Source of the DNA: Antrihabitans stalagmiti
GTDB taxonomy: Bacteria; Actinomycetota; Actinomycetes; Mycobacteriales; Mycobacteriaceae
Direction: 5' to 3'
Length of the DNA stretch: 64,000 nt
NCBI RefSeq assembly: GCF_016482825.1
Contig: NZ_JAEMNV010000013.1
Coordinates: 49,586 to 113,585 of the forward strand
Shown here: in pieces, positions 9,648 through 19,363 of the stretch
Layout of the letters: every line of letters begins with the position of its first letter
Numbering within the stretch: position 1 is the first letter of the stretch
Made by a program: the position numbers and the translations under genes
The notes under the pieces: generated by a model
Databases searched by the model: none
Seen by the model: only the letters and a program-made list of their open reading frames with translations
What the model was told of the DNA's origin: nothing

Positions 9648-9664
9648 GACACCTGCGCTTACTG

Positions 9665-10279
9665 CTACTTCGGAACGACCGTGGTCTCGTTGTTCACGAA
9701 CGTGATGTGACCGTTTTCGAAGTCGCTCTGCTTGCCTCCCGGGATGTCCTTCTCATCGGAGATCGGGTAGCCGAGCGAGCCCTCCGGTCCGCCTTCTGCT
9801 TCCCAGGCTTCGCGGATCTTGCCCCAGACGACGTGCGCCTGCGTCTTGTCGTTCCAGTAGATGATGCCGCCGACGAACTCCTGGTACTTACCGCCACCGG
9901 GAGCAGCTTCCTCCGCGCTTGTCGGTGCACCGAGTGGGCTCGTCGGACCACCCGACGCGGTGTACTTCGCGAGGATCGGGCCTGCGACGGTGTACTCCTG
10001 GCCGTCGGGACCGGCGATCGTGGTCTCCCCGCCAGCCCCTTCGGTTCCGCTGGCTTCCGTTGACTCCGCCGCCGACCCCTCCGCGGTCGTGGATGAGCCT
10101 TCGGCGCCACTCTCTTCGGATGCGGACGGCTTCAGCGATTCGGTGAGTTGACCGGCACTCGACTTGGCCGACTCGACCACGTCGGACGCCTTGTCGTCTT
10201 CGCCACAACCGACGGCGACCAACGCAACCGCAGCAGTCGCGGCGGCAAAAGCGGCAGTTCTCTTGGTAATTTGGCGCAT
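9665..10279 (-). CDS. LGFP-repeat lipoprotein
   Basis: A 204-residue exported lipoprotein. The signal peptide (MRQITKRTAAFAAATAAVAL) ends at a Cys at residue 25 in VAVGC. A low-complexity Ser/Glu/Thr/Gly linker of about 80 residues leads to two LGFP-type repeats, one around SPLGAPTSAEEAAPGGGKYQ and one around GSLGYPISDEKDIPGGKQS, each with the W/F-x-x-G-x-I-Y/T pattern (FVGGIIYWNDKT, FENGHITFVNNET). LGFP repeats are common in envelope proteins of mycolata and are thought to help anchor proteins in the arabinogalactan-mycolate layer. Start ATG 10277-10279 has GAGAGGA about eight bases upstream. A 14-base terminator follows the gene. Confidence 0.88.
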   Translation of the reverse strand: MRQITKRTAAFAAATAAVALVAVGCGEDDKASDVVESAKSSAGQLTESLKPSASEESGAEGSSTTAEGSAAESTEASGTEGAGGETTIAGPDGQEYTVAGPILAKYTASGGPTSPLGAPTSAEEAAPGGGKYQEFVGGIIYWNDKTQAHVVWGKIREAWEAEGGPEGSLGYPISDEKDIPGGKQSDFENGHITFVNNETTVVPK

Positions 10280-10619
10280 ACTTCGAGTCCTCTCGATGGA
10301 ATTACGGGCGACGTATGGCACGCACCCGGGTGGGAGCGTATCGGAGCCACCCGCAACAGCGGGGCAAATTCTTCGGAAAGATCGTCGGCTGATACAAGCC
10401 GGAAATACGATCCCCCGTGCGTCAGCCGAGGGGTTCGACGGCCCGTCGTGCACCGCAACGATATTCGCGAGCAATGCCGCAAACATAAATGCCAACCGAC
10501 CGATTCAACGGACGAATTGGCACACTCCCCGACCAGCACTCAGGCTTCGTACCCGTGTGATCGGTAGCCCAAACATCGCCGAAAAAATTCCTGGCGAATA
10601 GCCGGCTATGCAACAGAAC
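10280..10619. other. 340-base region without a recognisable gene
   Basis: Between the LGFP lipoprotein start and the phoH2 terminator I see no supportable coding region: open frames here lack family matches and good start sites. It must contain the promoter of the lipoprotein gene. It is somewhat less GC-rich than its surroundings between about 10,360 and 10,500. I find no strong palindrome or repeat. Confidence 0.5.
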
Positions 10620-10655
10620 GGGCGGTTGAAAGGTGTTTCTACCTTTCAACCGCCC
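10620..10655 (-). terminator. intrinsic terminator of phoH2
   Basis: Fifteen-base perfect arms (GGGCGGTTGAAAGGT and complement) around a six-base loop, starting 18 bases after the phoH2 stop; a short T-rich tail follows on the minus strand. Confidence 0.88.
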
Positions 10656-10673
10656 ATCAGGCGAAGCGCTTAT

Positions 10674-12077
10674 CTAGGAATTCGGGCCGAATTCTTCCAA
10701 CATTTCGGTGACCAGAGCCGCGATGGGCGAGCGCTCGCTCCTCGTCAACGTGATGTGCGCGAAGAGCGGATGTCCCTTCAACTTCTCGATCACCGCGGCG
10801 ACACCGTCGTGGCGGCCGACCCGCAGGTTGTCGCGCTGAGCGACGTCGTGCGTCAACACCACTCGCGAACCGCTGCCGAGTCGGCTCAGAACGGTGAGCA
10901 GCACATTGCGTTCCAGCGACTGGGCCTCGTCGACGATGACGAAGGAGTCGTGCAGCGACCGGCCGCGAATGTGCGTCAGCGGCAACACTTCCAACATGCC
11001 GCGATGGATCACTTCCTCCATCACCTCAGGGCTGGCGAGCCCGTCGAGGGTGTCGAAGACCGCCTGCGCCCACGGACCCATTTTTTCGCTCTCGCTGCCC
11101 GGCAGGTAGCCGAGTTCCTGCCCACCGACCGCATACAGCGGCCGGAAGACGACCACCTTGCGCTGCGTCCGCCGCTCGAGTACCGCTTCGAGTCCGGCGG
11201 TAAGGGCAAGCGCCGACTTTCCGGTGCCTGCCTTACCGCCGAGGGAGACGATGCCGATGCTCTCGTCGAGGAGCAGTTCCAACGCGATGCGCTGCTCAGC
11301 CGATCGGCCGTGCAGTCCGAAGGCCTCACGCTCACCCCTGACCAACTGGACGCGCTTGTCCGGCGTCACGCGTCCCAGCGCGCTCGAACTCCCGCCGAGC
11401 AGCCGAACTCCGGTGTGGCACGGCAACTCCCGCGCCTCGTCGATATCGATCACACTCTCGCTGAAAAGCTGATCGATCGTCGTCGACGCCACGTCGAGTT
11501 CGGTCATTCCGGTCCAGCCCGACGGGACGACATCGTGAGCGTGGTACTCGTCGGCGGGGAGTCCGACCGCACCCGCCTTCACGCGCAGCGGGATGTCCTT
11601 GCTGACCAGGATCACGTCGCGACCTTCGGCCGCGAGATTCAAAGCACACGCCAGAATTCTGGAATCGTTTGTGTCCGTGCGGAATCCGACGGGCAAGACG
11701 GTCGGGTCGGTGTGGTTGAGCTCGACCTGCAGCGTGCCGCCCTCCGTGCCGATCGGTACGGGCCGGTCCAGCCGTCCGTACTGCAAGCGCAGGTCGTCGA
11801 GCATTCTCAAGGATTCGCGAGCAAACCAGCCGAGCTCGTGGTGATGCCGTTTGCCTTCGAGTTCACCGATCACGACCAGCGGAAGGATGACGTCGTGTTC
11901 CGCGAATCGAATCACCGCCCACGGGTCCGACAACAACACGGATGTGTCGAGCACATAGGTGCGCACACCGGTCGAAGGAGAGGTGTCGGGGGTTTGTCCA
12001 GTGGAGCGGTGCGAGGGGGATTTCGACGCTGTCCCCGTGCGTCCCGATGAAGCGGAAACGGCTCGTGTTGCAGTCAC
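10674..12077 (-). CDS. phoH2: PhoH-family ATPase with N-terminal PIN domain (PhoH2)
   Basis: A 467-residue protein joining a PIN RNase domain to a PhoH ATPase, an architecture described as a combined RNA helicase and ribonuclease. The PIN domain starts near residue 38 ([18 protein letters not shown]) with acidic metal ligands recurring in GELEGKR and [10 protein letters not shown]. The PhoH part has a Walker [14 protein letters not shown] and Walker [14 protein letters not shown] Ser/Thr-rich tail of about 35 residues precedes the PIN domain. The GTG start at 12077 has GGAG seven bases upstream. There is no upstream phoAT antitoxin-like gene in the short gap to glyA. Neighbouring desA-like and glyA genes match mycobacterial order. 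Confidence 0.94.
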   Translation of the reverse strand: MTATRAVSASSGRTGTASKSPSHRSTGQTPDTSPSTGVRTYVLDTSVLLSDPWAVIRFAEHDVILPLVVIGELEGKRHHHELGWFARESLRMLDDLRLQYGRLDRPVPIGTEGGTLQVELNHTDPTVLPVGFRTDTNDSRILACALNLAAEGRDVILVSKDIPLRVKAGAVGLPADEYHAHDVVPSGWTGMTELDVASTTIDQLFSESVIDIDEARELPCHTGVRLLGGSSSALGRVTPDKRVQLVRGEREAFGLHGRSAEQRIALELLLDESIGIVSLGGKAGTGKSALALTAGLEAVLERRTQRKVVVFRPLYAVGGQELGYLPGSESEKMGPWAQAVFDTLDGLASPEVMEEVIHRGMLEVLPLTHIRGRSLHDSFVIVDEAQSLERNVLLTVLSRLGSGSRVVLTHDVAQRDNLRVGRHDGVAAVIEKLKGHPLFAHITLTRSERSPIAALVTEMLEEFGPNS

Positions 12078-12152
12078 GTGAGGCTCCTACGTCTGCATGG
12101 CACCCACGCAAACTCACTCGCTGGACCGGCGGGTCCTGTGTGTCAGATGACA

Positions 12153-12177
12153 CGAGGACCGGGTGCCGGTCCCCTCG
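12153..12177 (-). terminator. possible terminator after glyA
   Basis: A hairpin with arms CGAGG-ACCGG and CCGGT-CC-CCTCG, broken by a two-base bulge and with a three-base loop, lies in the 278-base gap between glyA and phoH2. No T-run follows, so this is a weak call. Nothing else is recognisable in the gap except the phoH2 promoter that must lie there. Confidence 0.35.
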
Positions 12178-12355
12178 AACTGAATGAATCAGCCACGATC
12201 AGAACCTCCCGCACGGGCGGCTTCCCCGCTACCCGTACTGCCGACGCTACTGCTATTCGCGCGATCCGGTCGCCCCGCACGAGGGCGTGTCGGTGAACAA
12301 CTTATTAACGCGAGTCACGGCCGTATCAACAGTCTCGACTGTCCGAGTGAACGGC

Positions 12356-13648
12356 TCAGCCGAGCAGGCGCCAGTCTTCGAGGCCGGGGTACAGCGGGAA
12401 GGCCGCGGCGACGGCGGATACGCGTCGACGCTGGGTTTCGAGGTCGCCGCCGGCAAGCGTTGTCGCGATGATGTCGGCAACCTCGGTGAACTCGGTGTCG
12501 CCGAAACCACGGGTCGCAAGCGCAGCGGTTCCGATCCGCAAACCGGATGTCACCATCGGCGGACGGGGATCGAACGGCACGGCGTTACGGTTCACGGTGA
12601 TGCCGACTTCGTGCAGCAGGTCTTCACCCTGCTGGCCGTCGAGTTCGGAATTACGAAGGTCGACGAGGACGAGGTGGACGTCGGTGCCACCGGTCAGCAC
12701 GCTGATGCCCTTGCCCGCGATGTCGGCACCGGTAAGCCGGTCGGCGAGGATCTTGGCTCCGGAAATGGTGCGTTCCTGGCGGTTCTTGAATTCGTCGGTG
12801 CCCGCAACCTTGAGCGACACTGCCTTCGCCGCAATCGCATGCATAAGCGGACCGCCCTGCTGACCGGGGAACACCGCAGAGTTCAGCTTCTTCGCCCACT
12901 CCTGCTTGGCGAGGATCAGCCCCGAACGGGGTCCGCCGAGCGTCTTGTGGACCGTCGTCGACACGACATCGGCGTACGGAACCGGCGACGGGTGCAGACC
13001 AGCTGCAACCAGGCCGGCGAAGTGGGCCATGTCGACCCAGAGGTACGCGCCGACCTCGTCCGCGATCGACCGGAAGGCTTCGAAATCCTGATGGCGCGGG
13101 TATGCCGACCAACCTGCGACGATCACCTTCGGCCGCGACTCGAGTGCGATCTTGCGCACCTCGTCCATGTCGATGCGGTGGTCTTCCTTGCTCACCCCGT
13201 AGGAGTGCACCTCGTACAGCTTGCCGGAGAAGTTCAAGCGCATGCCGTGCGTGAGGTGGCCACCGTGTGCGAGATCGAGACCGAGCAACTTTTCGCCCGG
13301 GTTCATCAGCGCCATCAGGACCGCAGCGTTGGCCTGTGCACCGGAGTGCGGTTGCACGTTCGCGAAGTCCGCGCCGAAAAGAGCTTTCGCACGGTCGCGA
13401 GCGAGCGTCTCGATGATGTCGACGTGCTCGCAGCCGCCGTAGTAGCGACGGCCGGGGTAACCCTCCGCGTACTTGTTGGTGAGCACGCTCCCCTGCGCCT
13501 GCAGCACCGCGCGCGGGACGAAGTTCTCGGACGCGATCATCTCGAGCGTGTCGCGTTCGCGGGCCAACTCCCCTGCCATCGCGGCAGCGACCTCGGGGTC
13601 GAGCTCACCGAGCGAGAGGTTGTTCACGGACGCAGAAGTATCGGTCAC
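12356..13648 (-). CDS. glyA: serine hydroxymethyltransferase
   Basis: PLP enzyme converting serine and tetrahydrofolate to glycine and methylene-THF, the main source of one-carbon units. The 430-residue protein shows [20 protein letters not shown], the substrate-binding [27 protein letters not shown] and the PLP-lysine motif [19 protein letters not shown] 13648 is the start. A palindromic repeat (13,661-13,728) lies just upstream, between it and the DUF885 gene, so the glyA promoter must lie within or very close to that repeat, or glyA is read through from upstream. Confidence 0.97.
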   Translation of the reverse strand: MTDTSASVNNLSLGELDPEVAAAMAGELARERDTLEMIASENFVPRAVLQAQGSVLTNKYAEGYPGRRYYGGCEHVDIIETLARDRAKALFGADFANVQPHSGAQANAAVLMALMNPGEKLLGLDLAHGGHLTHGMRLNFSGKLYEVHSYGVSKEDHRIDMDEVRKIALESRPKVIVAGWSAYPRHQDFEAFRSIADEVGAYLWVDMAHFAGLVAAGLHPSPVPYADVVSTTVHKTLGGPRSGLILAKQEWAKKLNSAVFPGQQGGPLMHAIAAKAVSLKVAGTDEFKNRQERTISGAKILADRLTGADIAGKGISVLTGGTDVHLVLVDLRNSELDGQQGEDLLHEVGITVNRNAVPFDPRPPMVTSGLRIGTAALATRGFGDTEFTEVADIIATTLAGGDLETQRRRVSAVAAAFPLYPGLEDWRLLG

Positions 13649-13660
13649 GCGATCATTCTA

Positions 13661-13728
13661 GGGCGTTGCCTCGTGAGTCTTTTCGGAGGTCCCGCCCGCC
13701 GAAAGTGCTCACGAGGCGCGCAGCGCCC
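13661..13728. repeat. palindromic 3'-end repeat, copy A
   Basis: Arms CTCGTGAG...TTTCGG and CCGAAA...CTCACGAG are enclosed by an outer GGGCG/CGCCC pair. The minus strand reads GGGCGCTGCGCGCCTCGTGA, nearly identical to the plus strand of copies B and C. The stop codon of the DUF885 gene (TGA, 13,709-13,711) lies within the CTCGTGAG core. Unlike the other copies this one lies between two genes of the same orientation. Confidence 0.85.
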
Positions 13729-14905
13729 CCGGCGTCAGCGGCTCGTCGAGCAGTCTGCGAAAGCGCTCCGATCGGTCGGCCGCGGTCGGTGCCTCGTCCA
13801 GCCACCCACCGAGCAGTCGGTACCCCTCGACGTAGGTGCTGATGTAGGCACGCCACAGCGGCGAGGACAGGAAGCGAAGCGACTGCCGCGCCTGTTTCGG
13901 CGTCGACATCGACCAGCGCTGCAAGAACTCCGCGACGTCGTCCTCACTCCTTCCTCTGTCGTGCAAGAGGAGTGCAGCATCCTGCCGTACGCCGAGGAGC
14001 TTTGCCGACGCAGCCGAAAGCCGTTGGGCACGTTCACCGTCGAAGCGGATACCGAGGTCGGCGTAGATCTCCTGCGCCCACAACCCCCACTCGGGGCCGA
14101 CTATGGCCCGCAACGCCAGATCGGCGAGACCTTCGGCCATCAGGCACTGCGGCGTATTGACGAGAAACAGCGTCTGCTCGAGCTGACCTGCCCCGACGAG
14201 GCCCGCTTCCTTGCGGCAATGCTCGGTGTGGTGACCCGGGTACGACTCGTGCGCGATCAACCTCGGCAGATTCGCCAAGTGCTGCTTGAGGTCGGAGTTG
14301 ATCGCCACTCGTGACGTGTAGTTGCCGAGGTAGTAGTTGAATCCCGACCACGGCTTGTCTCCGACGACCTCGTATTCGACGACCTCTTCGGCGGGCAGCG
14401 GGTATTCCTTGCGGACCAGATCGCGCAGCGCGCTGGAGAACGCCTCCACACAATCGCGCAACTTCTCCGGCGCAATCTCTTCCGATGCGCGATGAGCCTG
14501 TACACGTTCGATGAAACTTCCCGGGCCCGGCAGCACCGTGGCGATCTGCTCGTGAGCCTCGCGGTAGTCGTCGACGTCGCCGAGCGCGATGTCGACGTCG
14601 AAGTACTGCTTCACCTCGTCGACGAAGCCGATCTGCTCACCTGCAAACTTGCGTCCCGAGCATTCGAGCGCACGCAGATGCGCGTCGAGGAACGTGGCGC
14701 GATCCTCGGCCAGACCTGCTGCAGGCAGCTCTGCACGCAACTCGGCCGCGCGACGGGCCAGGTTTCGCGGATCGGGCGCAGGGGCATTCTCGACCTGCTT
14801 ACGCAACTGTGGATCACCTGTGAAGGCGTCGACGAAGCCGTCTTCCAGCCGGTCGAACGACAGCCCGAGCAGCAGGTATTCGCGAACCAAGGCGTCGGAT
14901 TCCAT
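13709..14905 (-). CDS. DUF885 family protein (metallopeptidase-like)
   Basis: A 398-residue DUF885 protein. The diagnostic motif [11 protein letters not shown] (around residues 215-225) resembles the HExxPGH zinc-site of this family, and a second conserved segment [21 protein letters not shown] provides the downstream acidic ligand seen in such peptidases. Family members are thought to be zinc-dependent carboxypeptidase-like enzymes; activity of this one is unproven. No signal peptide, so probably cytosolic. The last residues (GALRAS) and the stop codon are encoded inside the palindromic repeat copy A, suggesting the repeat has reset the C-terminus. Divergent from coaA with 121 bases between starts. 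Confidence 0.82.
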   Translation of the reverse strand: MESDALVREYLLLGLSFDRLEDGFVDAFTGDPQLRKQVENAPAPDPRNLARRAAELRAELPAAGLAEDRATFLDAHLRALECSGRKFAGEQIGFVDEVKQYFDVDIALGDVDDYREAHEQIATVLPGPGSFIERVQAHRASEEIAPEKLRDCVEAFSSALRDLVRKEYPLPAEEVVEYEVVGDKPWSGFNYYLGNYTSRVAINSDLKQHLANLPRLIAHESYPGHHTEHCRKEAGLVGAGQLEQTLFLVNTPQCLMAEGLADLALRAIVGPEWGLWAQEIYADLGIRFDGERAQRLSAASAKLLGVRQDAALLLHDRGRSEDDVAEFLQRWSMSTPKQARQSLRFLSSPLWRAYISTYVEGYRLLGGWLDEAPTAADRSERFRRLLDEPLTPGALRAS

Positions 14906-15026
14906 GCCGTCCGACCTTAGTCGACGTCGTCGTCGGAGCAGCAGGTGTCACAGCCCACTCGGTCCCGCCGTCGCATGGACTGCGCGTTGCGAGCACAATT
15001 CGACCTATGCAACTGGAGGTGCGCGG

Positions 15027-15959
15027 ATGGCACGGGTGAGCGAACCGAGCCCCTACGTCGAATTCGACCGCAAGCAGTGGCGCACCCTGCGACGGGCAAC
15101 GCCCTTGATTCTCACCGAAGAAGAACTGCTCGGATTGCGTGGTCTGGGAGAGCAGATCGATCTCGAAGAGGTAGCCGAGATCTACCTCCCGCTGGCGCGT
15201 CTCATCCACCTACAGGTTGCCGCTCGCCAACGATTGTTCGCTGCGACGGCAACCTTCCTCGGCGAGAAGCACCCCGATCGGCAGGTGCCGTTCGTCATCG
15301 GCGTGGCAGGCAGTGTCGCGGTCGGCAAGTCGACGACCGCTCGTGTGCTGCAGGCACTTCTGGCTCGCTGGGAACATCATCCCCGCATCGATCTCGTGAC
15401 CACCGACGGCTTTCTCTACTCGACGGCCGAGCTGACTCGTCGAAACATCATGCATCGTAAGGGCTTTCCCGAGAGCTACGATCGCCGCAAGCTGTTGCGA
15501 TTCGTCACCGAAGTCAAGTCGGGGGCCGAAGAGGTTGCGGCGCCGGTCTATTCGCATACGCTCTACGACATCGTGCCCGGTCACTACCATCTGGTGCACC
15601 AGCCCGACATCCTGATCATCGAGGGACTCAACGTTCTGCAGACAGGTCCACGCCTGATGGTTTCGGACCTGTTCGATTTTTCGATCTACGTCGACGCACG
15701 GATCGAAGATATCGAAAACTGGTACACGCAAAGGTTTCTCGCACTACGGGCGACGTCCTTCGCCGACCCGAACTCGCATTTCCATCACTACTCGATGCTC
15801 AACGATCGTGATGCGACAGCTGCGGCGCGCGAAATCTGGAACTCGATCAATCGGCCCAACCTCGTCGAGAACATTCTGCCGACGAGACCGAGAGCGACGC
15901 TGGTGCTGCGCAAAGATGCCGACCACGCGATCAATCGGTTGCGGCTCCGAAAGCTCTAG
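15027..15959 (+). CDS. coaA: type I pantothenate kinase
   Basis: First committed step of coenzyme A synthesis: ATP-dependent phosphorylation of pantothenate. The 310-residue protein shows the P-loop [35 protein letters not shown] with the catalytic Asp, and [13 protein letters not shown] [16 protein letters not shown]. The ATG at 15,027 has a GGAGG seven bases upstream; the ORF is open much further upstream but only by chance through the DUF885 promoter. Gene order glyA / coaA matches that of mycobacteria. The stop codon TAG is followed directly by the repeat copy B. Confidence 0.97.
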   Translation: MARVSEPSPYVEFDRKQWRTLRRATPLILTEEELLGLRGLGEQIDLEEVAEIYLPLARLIHLQVAARQRLFAATATFLGEKHPDRQVPFVIGVAGSVAVGKSTTARVLQALLARWEHHPRIDLVTTDGFLYSTAELTRRNIMHRKGFPESYDRRKLLRFVTEVKSGAEEVAAPVYSHTLYDIVPGHYHLVHQPDILIIEGLNVLQTGPRLMVSDLFDFSIYVDARIEDIENWYTQRFLALRATSFADPNSHFHHYSMLNDRDATAAAREIWNSINRPNLVENILPTRPRATLVLRKDADHAINRLRLRKL

Positions 15960-16029
15960 GGCGCTGCGCGCCTCGTGAGTCCTTTCGGAGGGCCCACCCT
16001 CCGAAAAGACTCACGAGCGGCGTAGCCGC
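15960..16029. repeat. palindromic 3'-end repeat, copy B (bidirectional terminator)
   Basis: The best-formed copy: 21-base arms 15,972-15,992 and 15,997-16,017 match at 20 positions around a four-base CCCA loop. It begins with GGCGCTGCGCGCC directly after the coaA TAG and ends with a second small hairpin (GCGGCGTAGCCGC) just before the stop of the convergent isoprenyl synthase. Position and stem strength fit a bidirectional terminator. Confidence 0.88.
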
Positions 16030-16797
16030 CTATGCGCCGAATCGGCGATGCCGGGCCGCGTAGTCACGAAGGGCGCGAAGGAAATCCACGCGCCGAAACT
16101 CCGGCCAGTAGGCCTCCGTGAACCAGATCTCGGAGTATGCGCTCTGCCACAACAGAAAGCCGGAGAGCCGCTGCTCACCCGAGGTGCGGATGACGAGGTC
16201 GGGGTCGGGTTGGCCCGAGGTGTACAGATGCTCGCCGATGCCGTCGACGGTGATCGACTCGATCAACTCGTCGCCTTCACGGCCTTCGCCTTGCTTCTGC
16301 TTCACGAGCGCGCGCACGGCGTCGGCTATTTCCTGCCGTCCGCCGTACCCGATCGCGACGTTGACGTGGGTCCCCGTTCGACCCTTCGTCCGCAGGGCGG
16401 CTTCGCGTAGCCGGCGCGCGGAGTCCTCGGGCAGCAGATCGAGTGTGCCGACGATTCGTACGCTGGAGTTGTTGCCCGACCCGGATATCTCCTCGACGAC
16501 ATCGGTGATGATTTCGATCAGCGATTCGAGTTCGTCCTGGTCGCGACGCAGATTTTCGGTCGAGAGCAGATAGATCGTCGCCATTTCGATGCCTGCTGCA
16601 TCACACCAGCTGATCAACTCCGCGATCTTGAGCGCACCCATGCGATACCCGTGGCTGACGTCGGTGAACCCGTTCGCACGGGCCCAGCGCCGATTGCCGT
16701 CACACAGCACAGCGACATGCCTCGGGTGTTGTTTGTCGGCGAGCTGCCGCAGCAGTCGGTTTTCGTAGACGCGATATACCAGCCCACGAGCCCTCAC
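16030..16797 (-). CDS. short-chain Z-isoprenyl diphosphate synthase (Rv1086-like)
   Basis: Cis-prenyltransferase of the UppS superfamily; the closest relative I recognise is the mycobacterial Z-farnesyl diphosphate synthase beside hemolysin III. It condenses IPP with an allylic diphosphate, feeding decaprenyl phosphate synthesis for the arabinogalactan wall. Motifs: HVAVLCDGNRRWAR (catalytic Asp and diphosphate-binding arginines), YLLSTENLRR, and the C-terminal PDPDLVIRTSGEQRLSGFL. The start is taken at GTG 16,797 because the region just after it aligns with the N-terminus I recall for Rv1086; the ORF is open to 16,944 and a longer start cannot be excluded. Convergent with coaA, divergent from the hemolysin-III gene. 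Confidence 0.92.
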   Translation of the reverse strand: MRARGLVYRVYENRLLRQLADKQHPRHVAVLCDGNRRWARANGFTDVSHGYRMGALKIAELISWCDAAGIEMATIYLLSTENLRRDQDELESLIEIITDVVEEISGSGNNSSVRIVGTLDLLPEDSARRLREAALRTKGRTGTHVNVAIGYGGRQEIADAVRALVKQKQGEGREGDELIESITVDGIGEHLYTSGQPDPDLVIRTSGEQRLSGFLLWQSAYSEIWFTEAYWPEFRRVDFLRALRDYAARHRRFGA

Positions 16798-16984
16798 TGC
16801 GGCATCACGCTCAGCTGCGGCGCGAGGCCAGTGGAGATGCACACGGGAGTAAAGCGTACGCCCGGCGAGTCGGGCGGCGACGGCACCCGCGTCGGGAGTT
16901 GGAGAGTTGAGATACGGTTCGGATACGGCTATGTGGTTGATCACCGACCGGCTTGCGATGCTGTCGGAGGACGTACAGTCGGTT

Positions 16985-17008
16985 GTAACTTACGGCACCG
17001 TAGGTTAC
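16985..17008. promoter_or_regulatory. 24-base palindromic operator candidate upstream of hemolysin-III gene
   Basis: The sequence GTAACTTACGGCACCGTAGG continues to GTTAC and forms a near-perfect palindrome (GTAAC-n-TACGG-CA-CCGTA-n-GTTAC). It ends 18 bases before the ATG of the hemolysin-III gene. The TTACGG...CCGTAA core resembles operators of TetR-family regulators of lipid genes in mycolata. No regulator gene is next to it. Confidence 0.6.
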
Positions 17009-17026
17009 CGACCAGTAAAGGGATTC

Positions 17027-17695
17027 ATGACCGCCTTCGGCCTCGACGAACTACCCGTCAAGCCCCGCATGCGTGGCTGGATTCACCTGTGGGCATTCGG
17101 CGTTTCCGTGTTCACGGGCATCGTCCTCGTTGCCCTGTCGGCATCGATGGTGTCGAGCAAGGCCGCATGGGCAACCGCGATCTACAGCATCACCGTCTGC
17201 GGGATTTTCGGCGTCAGCGCGACCTACCACCGCATTCACTGGGACACCATCGCCGGACGCATGTGGATGAAGCGTGCGGACCATTCGATGATCTTCATCT
17301 TCATCGCGGGCAGCTACACCCCCTTCGCGCTACTCGGCCTACCGACCTCGACCGGTCGTATCGTGCTGATCGTCGTCTGGGCCGGAGCGCTTGCCGGCGT
17401 CGCATTGAAGATGCTGTGGCCGACCGCTCCGAAATGGGTCGGCGTACCGCTGTATCTGCTGCTCGGCTGGGCGATCGTCCCCGTCGTCGGCGAATTGACG
17501 CGCCATGTCGGCGTCGCTGCGATGGTCCTGCTGCTCATCGGTGGTCTCTTCTACAGCGCGGGCGCAATTCTCTACGCGACGAAGTGGCCCAACCCGTGGC
17601 CTACGACGTTCGGCCATCACGAGTTCTTCCACGCCGCCACGGTCATCGCGGCGCTGTGCCACTACATCGCTGTCTGGCTCGTCGTCTTCAACTGA
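17027..17695 (+). CDS. hemolysin III / PAQR family membrane protein
   Basis: A 222-residue integral membrane protein with about seven hydrophobic spans. Conserved polar residues of the hemolysin-III/PAQR superfamily are visible: the Ser and His pair in GIFGVSATYHRIHW, DHSMIFIFIAGSYTPFAL, and the C-terminal HHEFFHAATVIAALCHYIAVW, together forming the presumed zinc-binding hydrolase-like site. The cellular role in bacteria is unclear. ATG 17,027 follows AAAGGGA at short spacing. A palindromic operator candidate precedes the start. This gene sits beside the isoprenyl synthase as in mycobacteria (Rv1085c as I recall). Confidence 0.93.
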   Translation: MTAFGLDELPVKPRMRGWIHLWAFGVSVFTGIVLVALSASMVSSKAAWATAIYSITVCGIFGVSATYHRIHWDTIAGRMWMKRADHSMIFIFIAGSYTPFALLGLPTSTGRIVLIVVWAGALAGVALKMLWPTAPKWVGVPLYLLLGWAIVPVVGELTRHVGVAAMVLLLIGGLFYSAGAILYATKWPNPWPTTFGHHEFFHAATVIAALCHYIAVWLVVFN

Positions 17696-17800
17696 CCTAC
17701 CGTCGACCGACCCTCAACCGATAGTTCCGCCTGATCCTGGCTCCGTTTCGCGGTATCGTCGCATCTTCGACCGACTACGACGTGAGATGAGCGCCGCGCG

Positions 17801-19363
17801 ATGACGGCAACCAAGATACAAACGTGGGCCCTACGCTCACGGACCGGTTTCGCCGTCGTTGCGACGTTGAGCGGCGTCGCCGGTTTGATCGTCGTCCTCG
17901 TCCAACTGTGGATCACGGGCGTCTTCACCCGCCTCGGCGATGCCGCGACCACCATCGTCGTCGTCACCACCGCGTACGCCCTCTTCGCGTCGGTCGTCGG
18001 TGGCTACGTGTCGATGATCGCGCAGCGCAACACCCTCGACTGGATACCCGAAGACCGGGCGCCGACCGACGCCGAGGCGAAGCGTGTACTTCGGATGCCG
18101 CTCGACATGGCGCTACTCGCCGGGTCGCTCTGGCTGCCCGGCATCGTGCTCGAAGCCGGCATGTTCGGCATGGTCGCGCCCGCGCGCGATCTCGTCATCG
18201 CCGTCGCACTCGTGACCATGGGTGGACTGACGTCGGCAGGCTTCACCTATCTGCTGACCGATCGCCTGCTGCGGCCTGCGATTCCGCGCGTCGCGCAGGT
18301 CCGTTCGGTCGGGCATCCGAGTTCGACGGCACTCGTTCGGGTCCTGATCACGTGGGCGCTTGCAAGCGGGCTCCCACTCGCCAACGTGATCCTGGTCCTC
18401 GCCGACACCGGCTCACCTCAGCACGACCGCATCCGCGGCTCGCTGTACATCGCGATCGTCGGACTGCTGACCGGCTACGCGGCCACCGCGTTTCTCGCCC
18501 GCAGTATTGCGCTTCCGCTCTACGACCTCCGACGCGCGCTCGGCAGAATCGAGCAGGGCGACCTCGATGTCGAAGTGCCCGTTCAGGCAACGAGCGAGAT
18601 CGGCCTGCTGGAAACGTCCGTCAACGACATGACGCACAGCCTGCGCGAACGTGAGCGCCTGCGGGATCTGTTCGGCCGCCACGTCGGCACCAACGTCGCC
18701 CAGCGGGCGCTGGAGCGCGGCATGGACCTCACCGGCGATATGCGCGAGGTGTCGGCATTGTTCGTCGACGTCGTCGGATCGACGCGCCTCGCCCACGTGC
18801 TGGAGCCGAGAGAGTTCGTCGACAAATTGAATCGGCTCCTCAGCACGGTCGTCGACGCGACCACGATGTACGGCGGTCTGGTCAACAAGTTCGAAGGTGA
18901 TGCGGCACTGTGTATCTTCGGTGCGCCGATCGAATTGGACGACGACGCGACAGCCGCCCTGCGCGCCGCTCGCCGGATCCGCGACGAAGTCCTCGCGGCA
19001 GGCGAATTCGACATCGGTGTCGGTGTCGCGCGTGGCCTCGTTTTCGCCGGTGACGTCGGTTCGGCAACGCGTCTCGAGTACACCGTGATCGGCGACGCGG
19101 TGAACGAGGCAGCACGGCTCACAGAGGCGGCAAAGAATGTGCCCCAACGGATTCTGGTGAGTCAGCCGGTTGTGGAAGCGTGCTCGTCACACGAACGCGA
19201 GCTGTGGACCTCGCACGGCGTTCTGAAACTGCGTGGCCGCGAGGACGAGACGAAGAGCTGGACCGACAATCGCGGTGGCGGCGCAAGTCAGCGCATCAAC
19301 AAATCGCGGAGTTCGGTGACCGTCGACACCGGCCTGTCGCATACGAACCCGCGGCAGACATAG
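17801..19363 (+). CDS. membrane-bound class III adenylate cyclase with HAMP domain
   Basis: A 520-residue nucleotide cyclase like the Rv1318c-Rv1320c / Rv3645 group. Around six N-terminal transmembrane helices are followed by a HAMP linker (LARSIALPLYDLRRALGRIE, then EIGLLETSVNDMTHSLRERE) and a C-terminal cyclase domain. Catalytic residues are present: metal Asp in LFVDVVGST, the adenine-selecting Lys and second Asp in NKFEGDAALCIFG, and YTVIGDAVNEAARL with the transition-state Asn. So it should be active and make cAMP; the sensed signal is unknown. The C-terminal 25 codons overlap the convergent thioredoxin-domain gene (19,288-19,363). Confidence 0.92.
   Translation: MTATKIQTWALRSRTGFAVVATLSGVAGLIVVLVQLWITGVFTRLGDAATTIVVVTTAYALFASVVGGYVSMIAQRNTLDWIPEDRAPTDAEAKRVLRMPLDMALLAGSLWLPGIVLEAGMFGMVAPARDLVIAVALVTMGGLTSAGFTYLLTDRLLRPAIPRVAQVRSVGHPSSTALVRVLITWALASGLPLANVILVLADTGSPQHDRIRGSLYIAIVGLLTGYAATAFLARSIALPLYDLRRALGRIEQGDLDVEVPVQATSEIGLLETSVNDMTHSLRERERLRDLFGRHVGTNVAQRALERGMDLTGDMREVSALFVDVVGSTRLAHVLEPREFVDKLNRLLSTVVDATTMYGGLVNKFEGDAALCIFGAPIELDDDATAALRAARRIRDEVLAAGEFDIGVGVARGLVFAGDVGSATRLEYTVIGDAVNEAARLTEAAKNVPQRILVSQPVVEACSSHERELWTSHGVLKLRGREDETKSWTDNRGGGASQRINKSRSSVTVDTGLSHTNPRQT

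Noticed and set aside
10608..12050. A 480-codon open frame opposite phoH2
   Set aside because: Complete overlap with phoH2, which has PIN and PhoH motifs and a proper start; the shadow has none.
12287..14314. A 675-codon open frame opposite glyA and the DUF885 gene
   Set aside because: It is antisense to two well-supported genes, Arg/Val-rich in composition, without recognisable domains. High GC makes such long shadow frames common.
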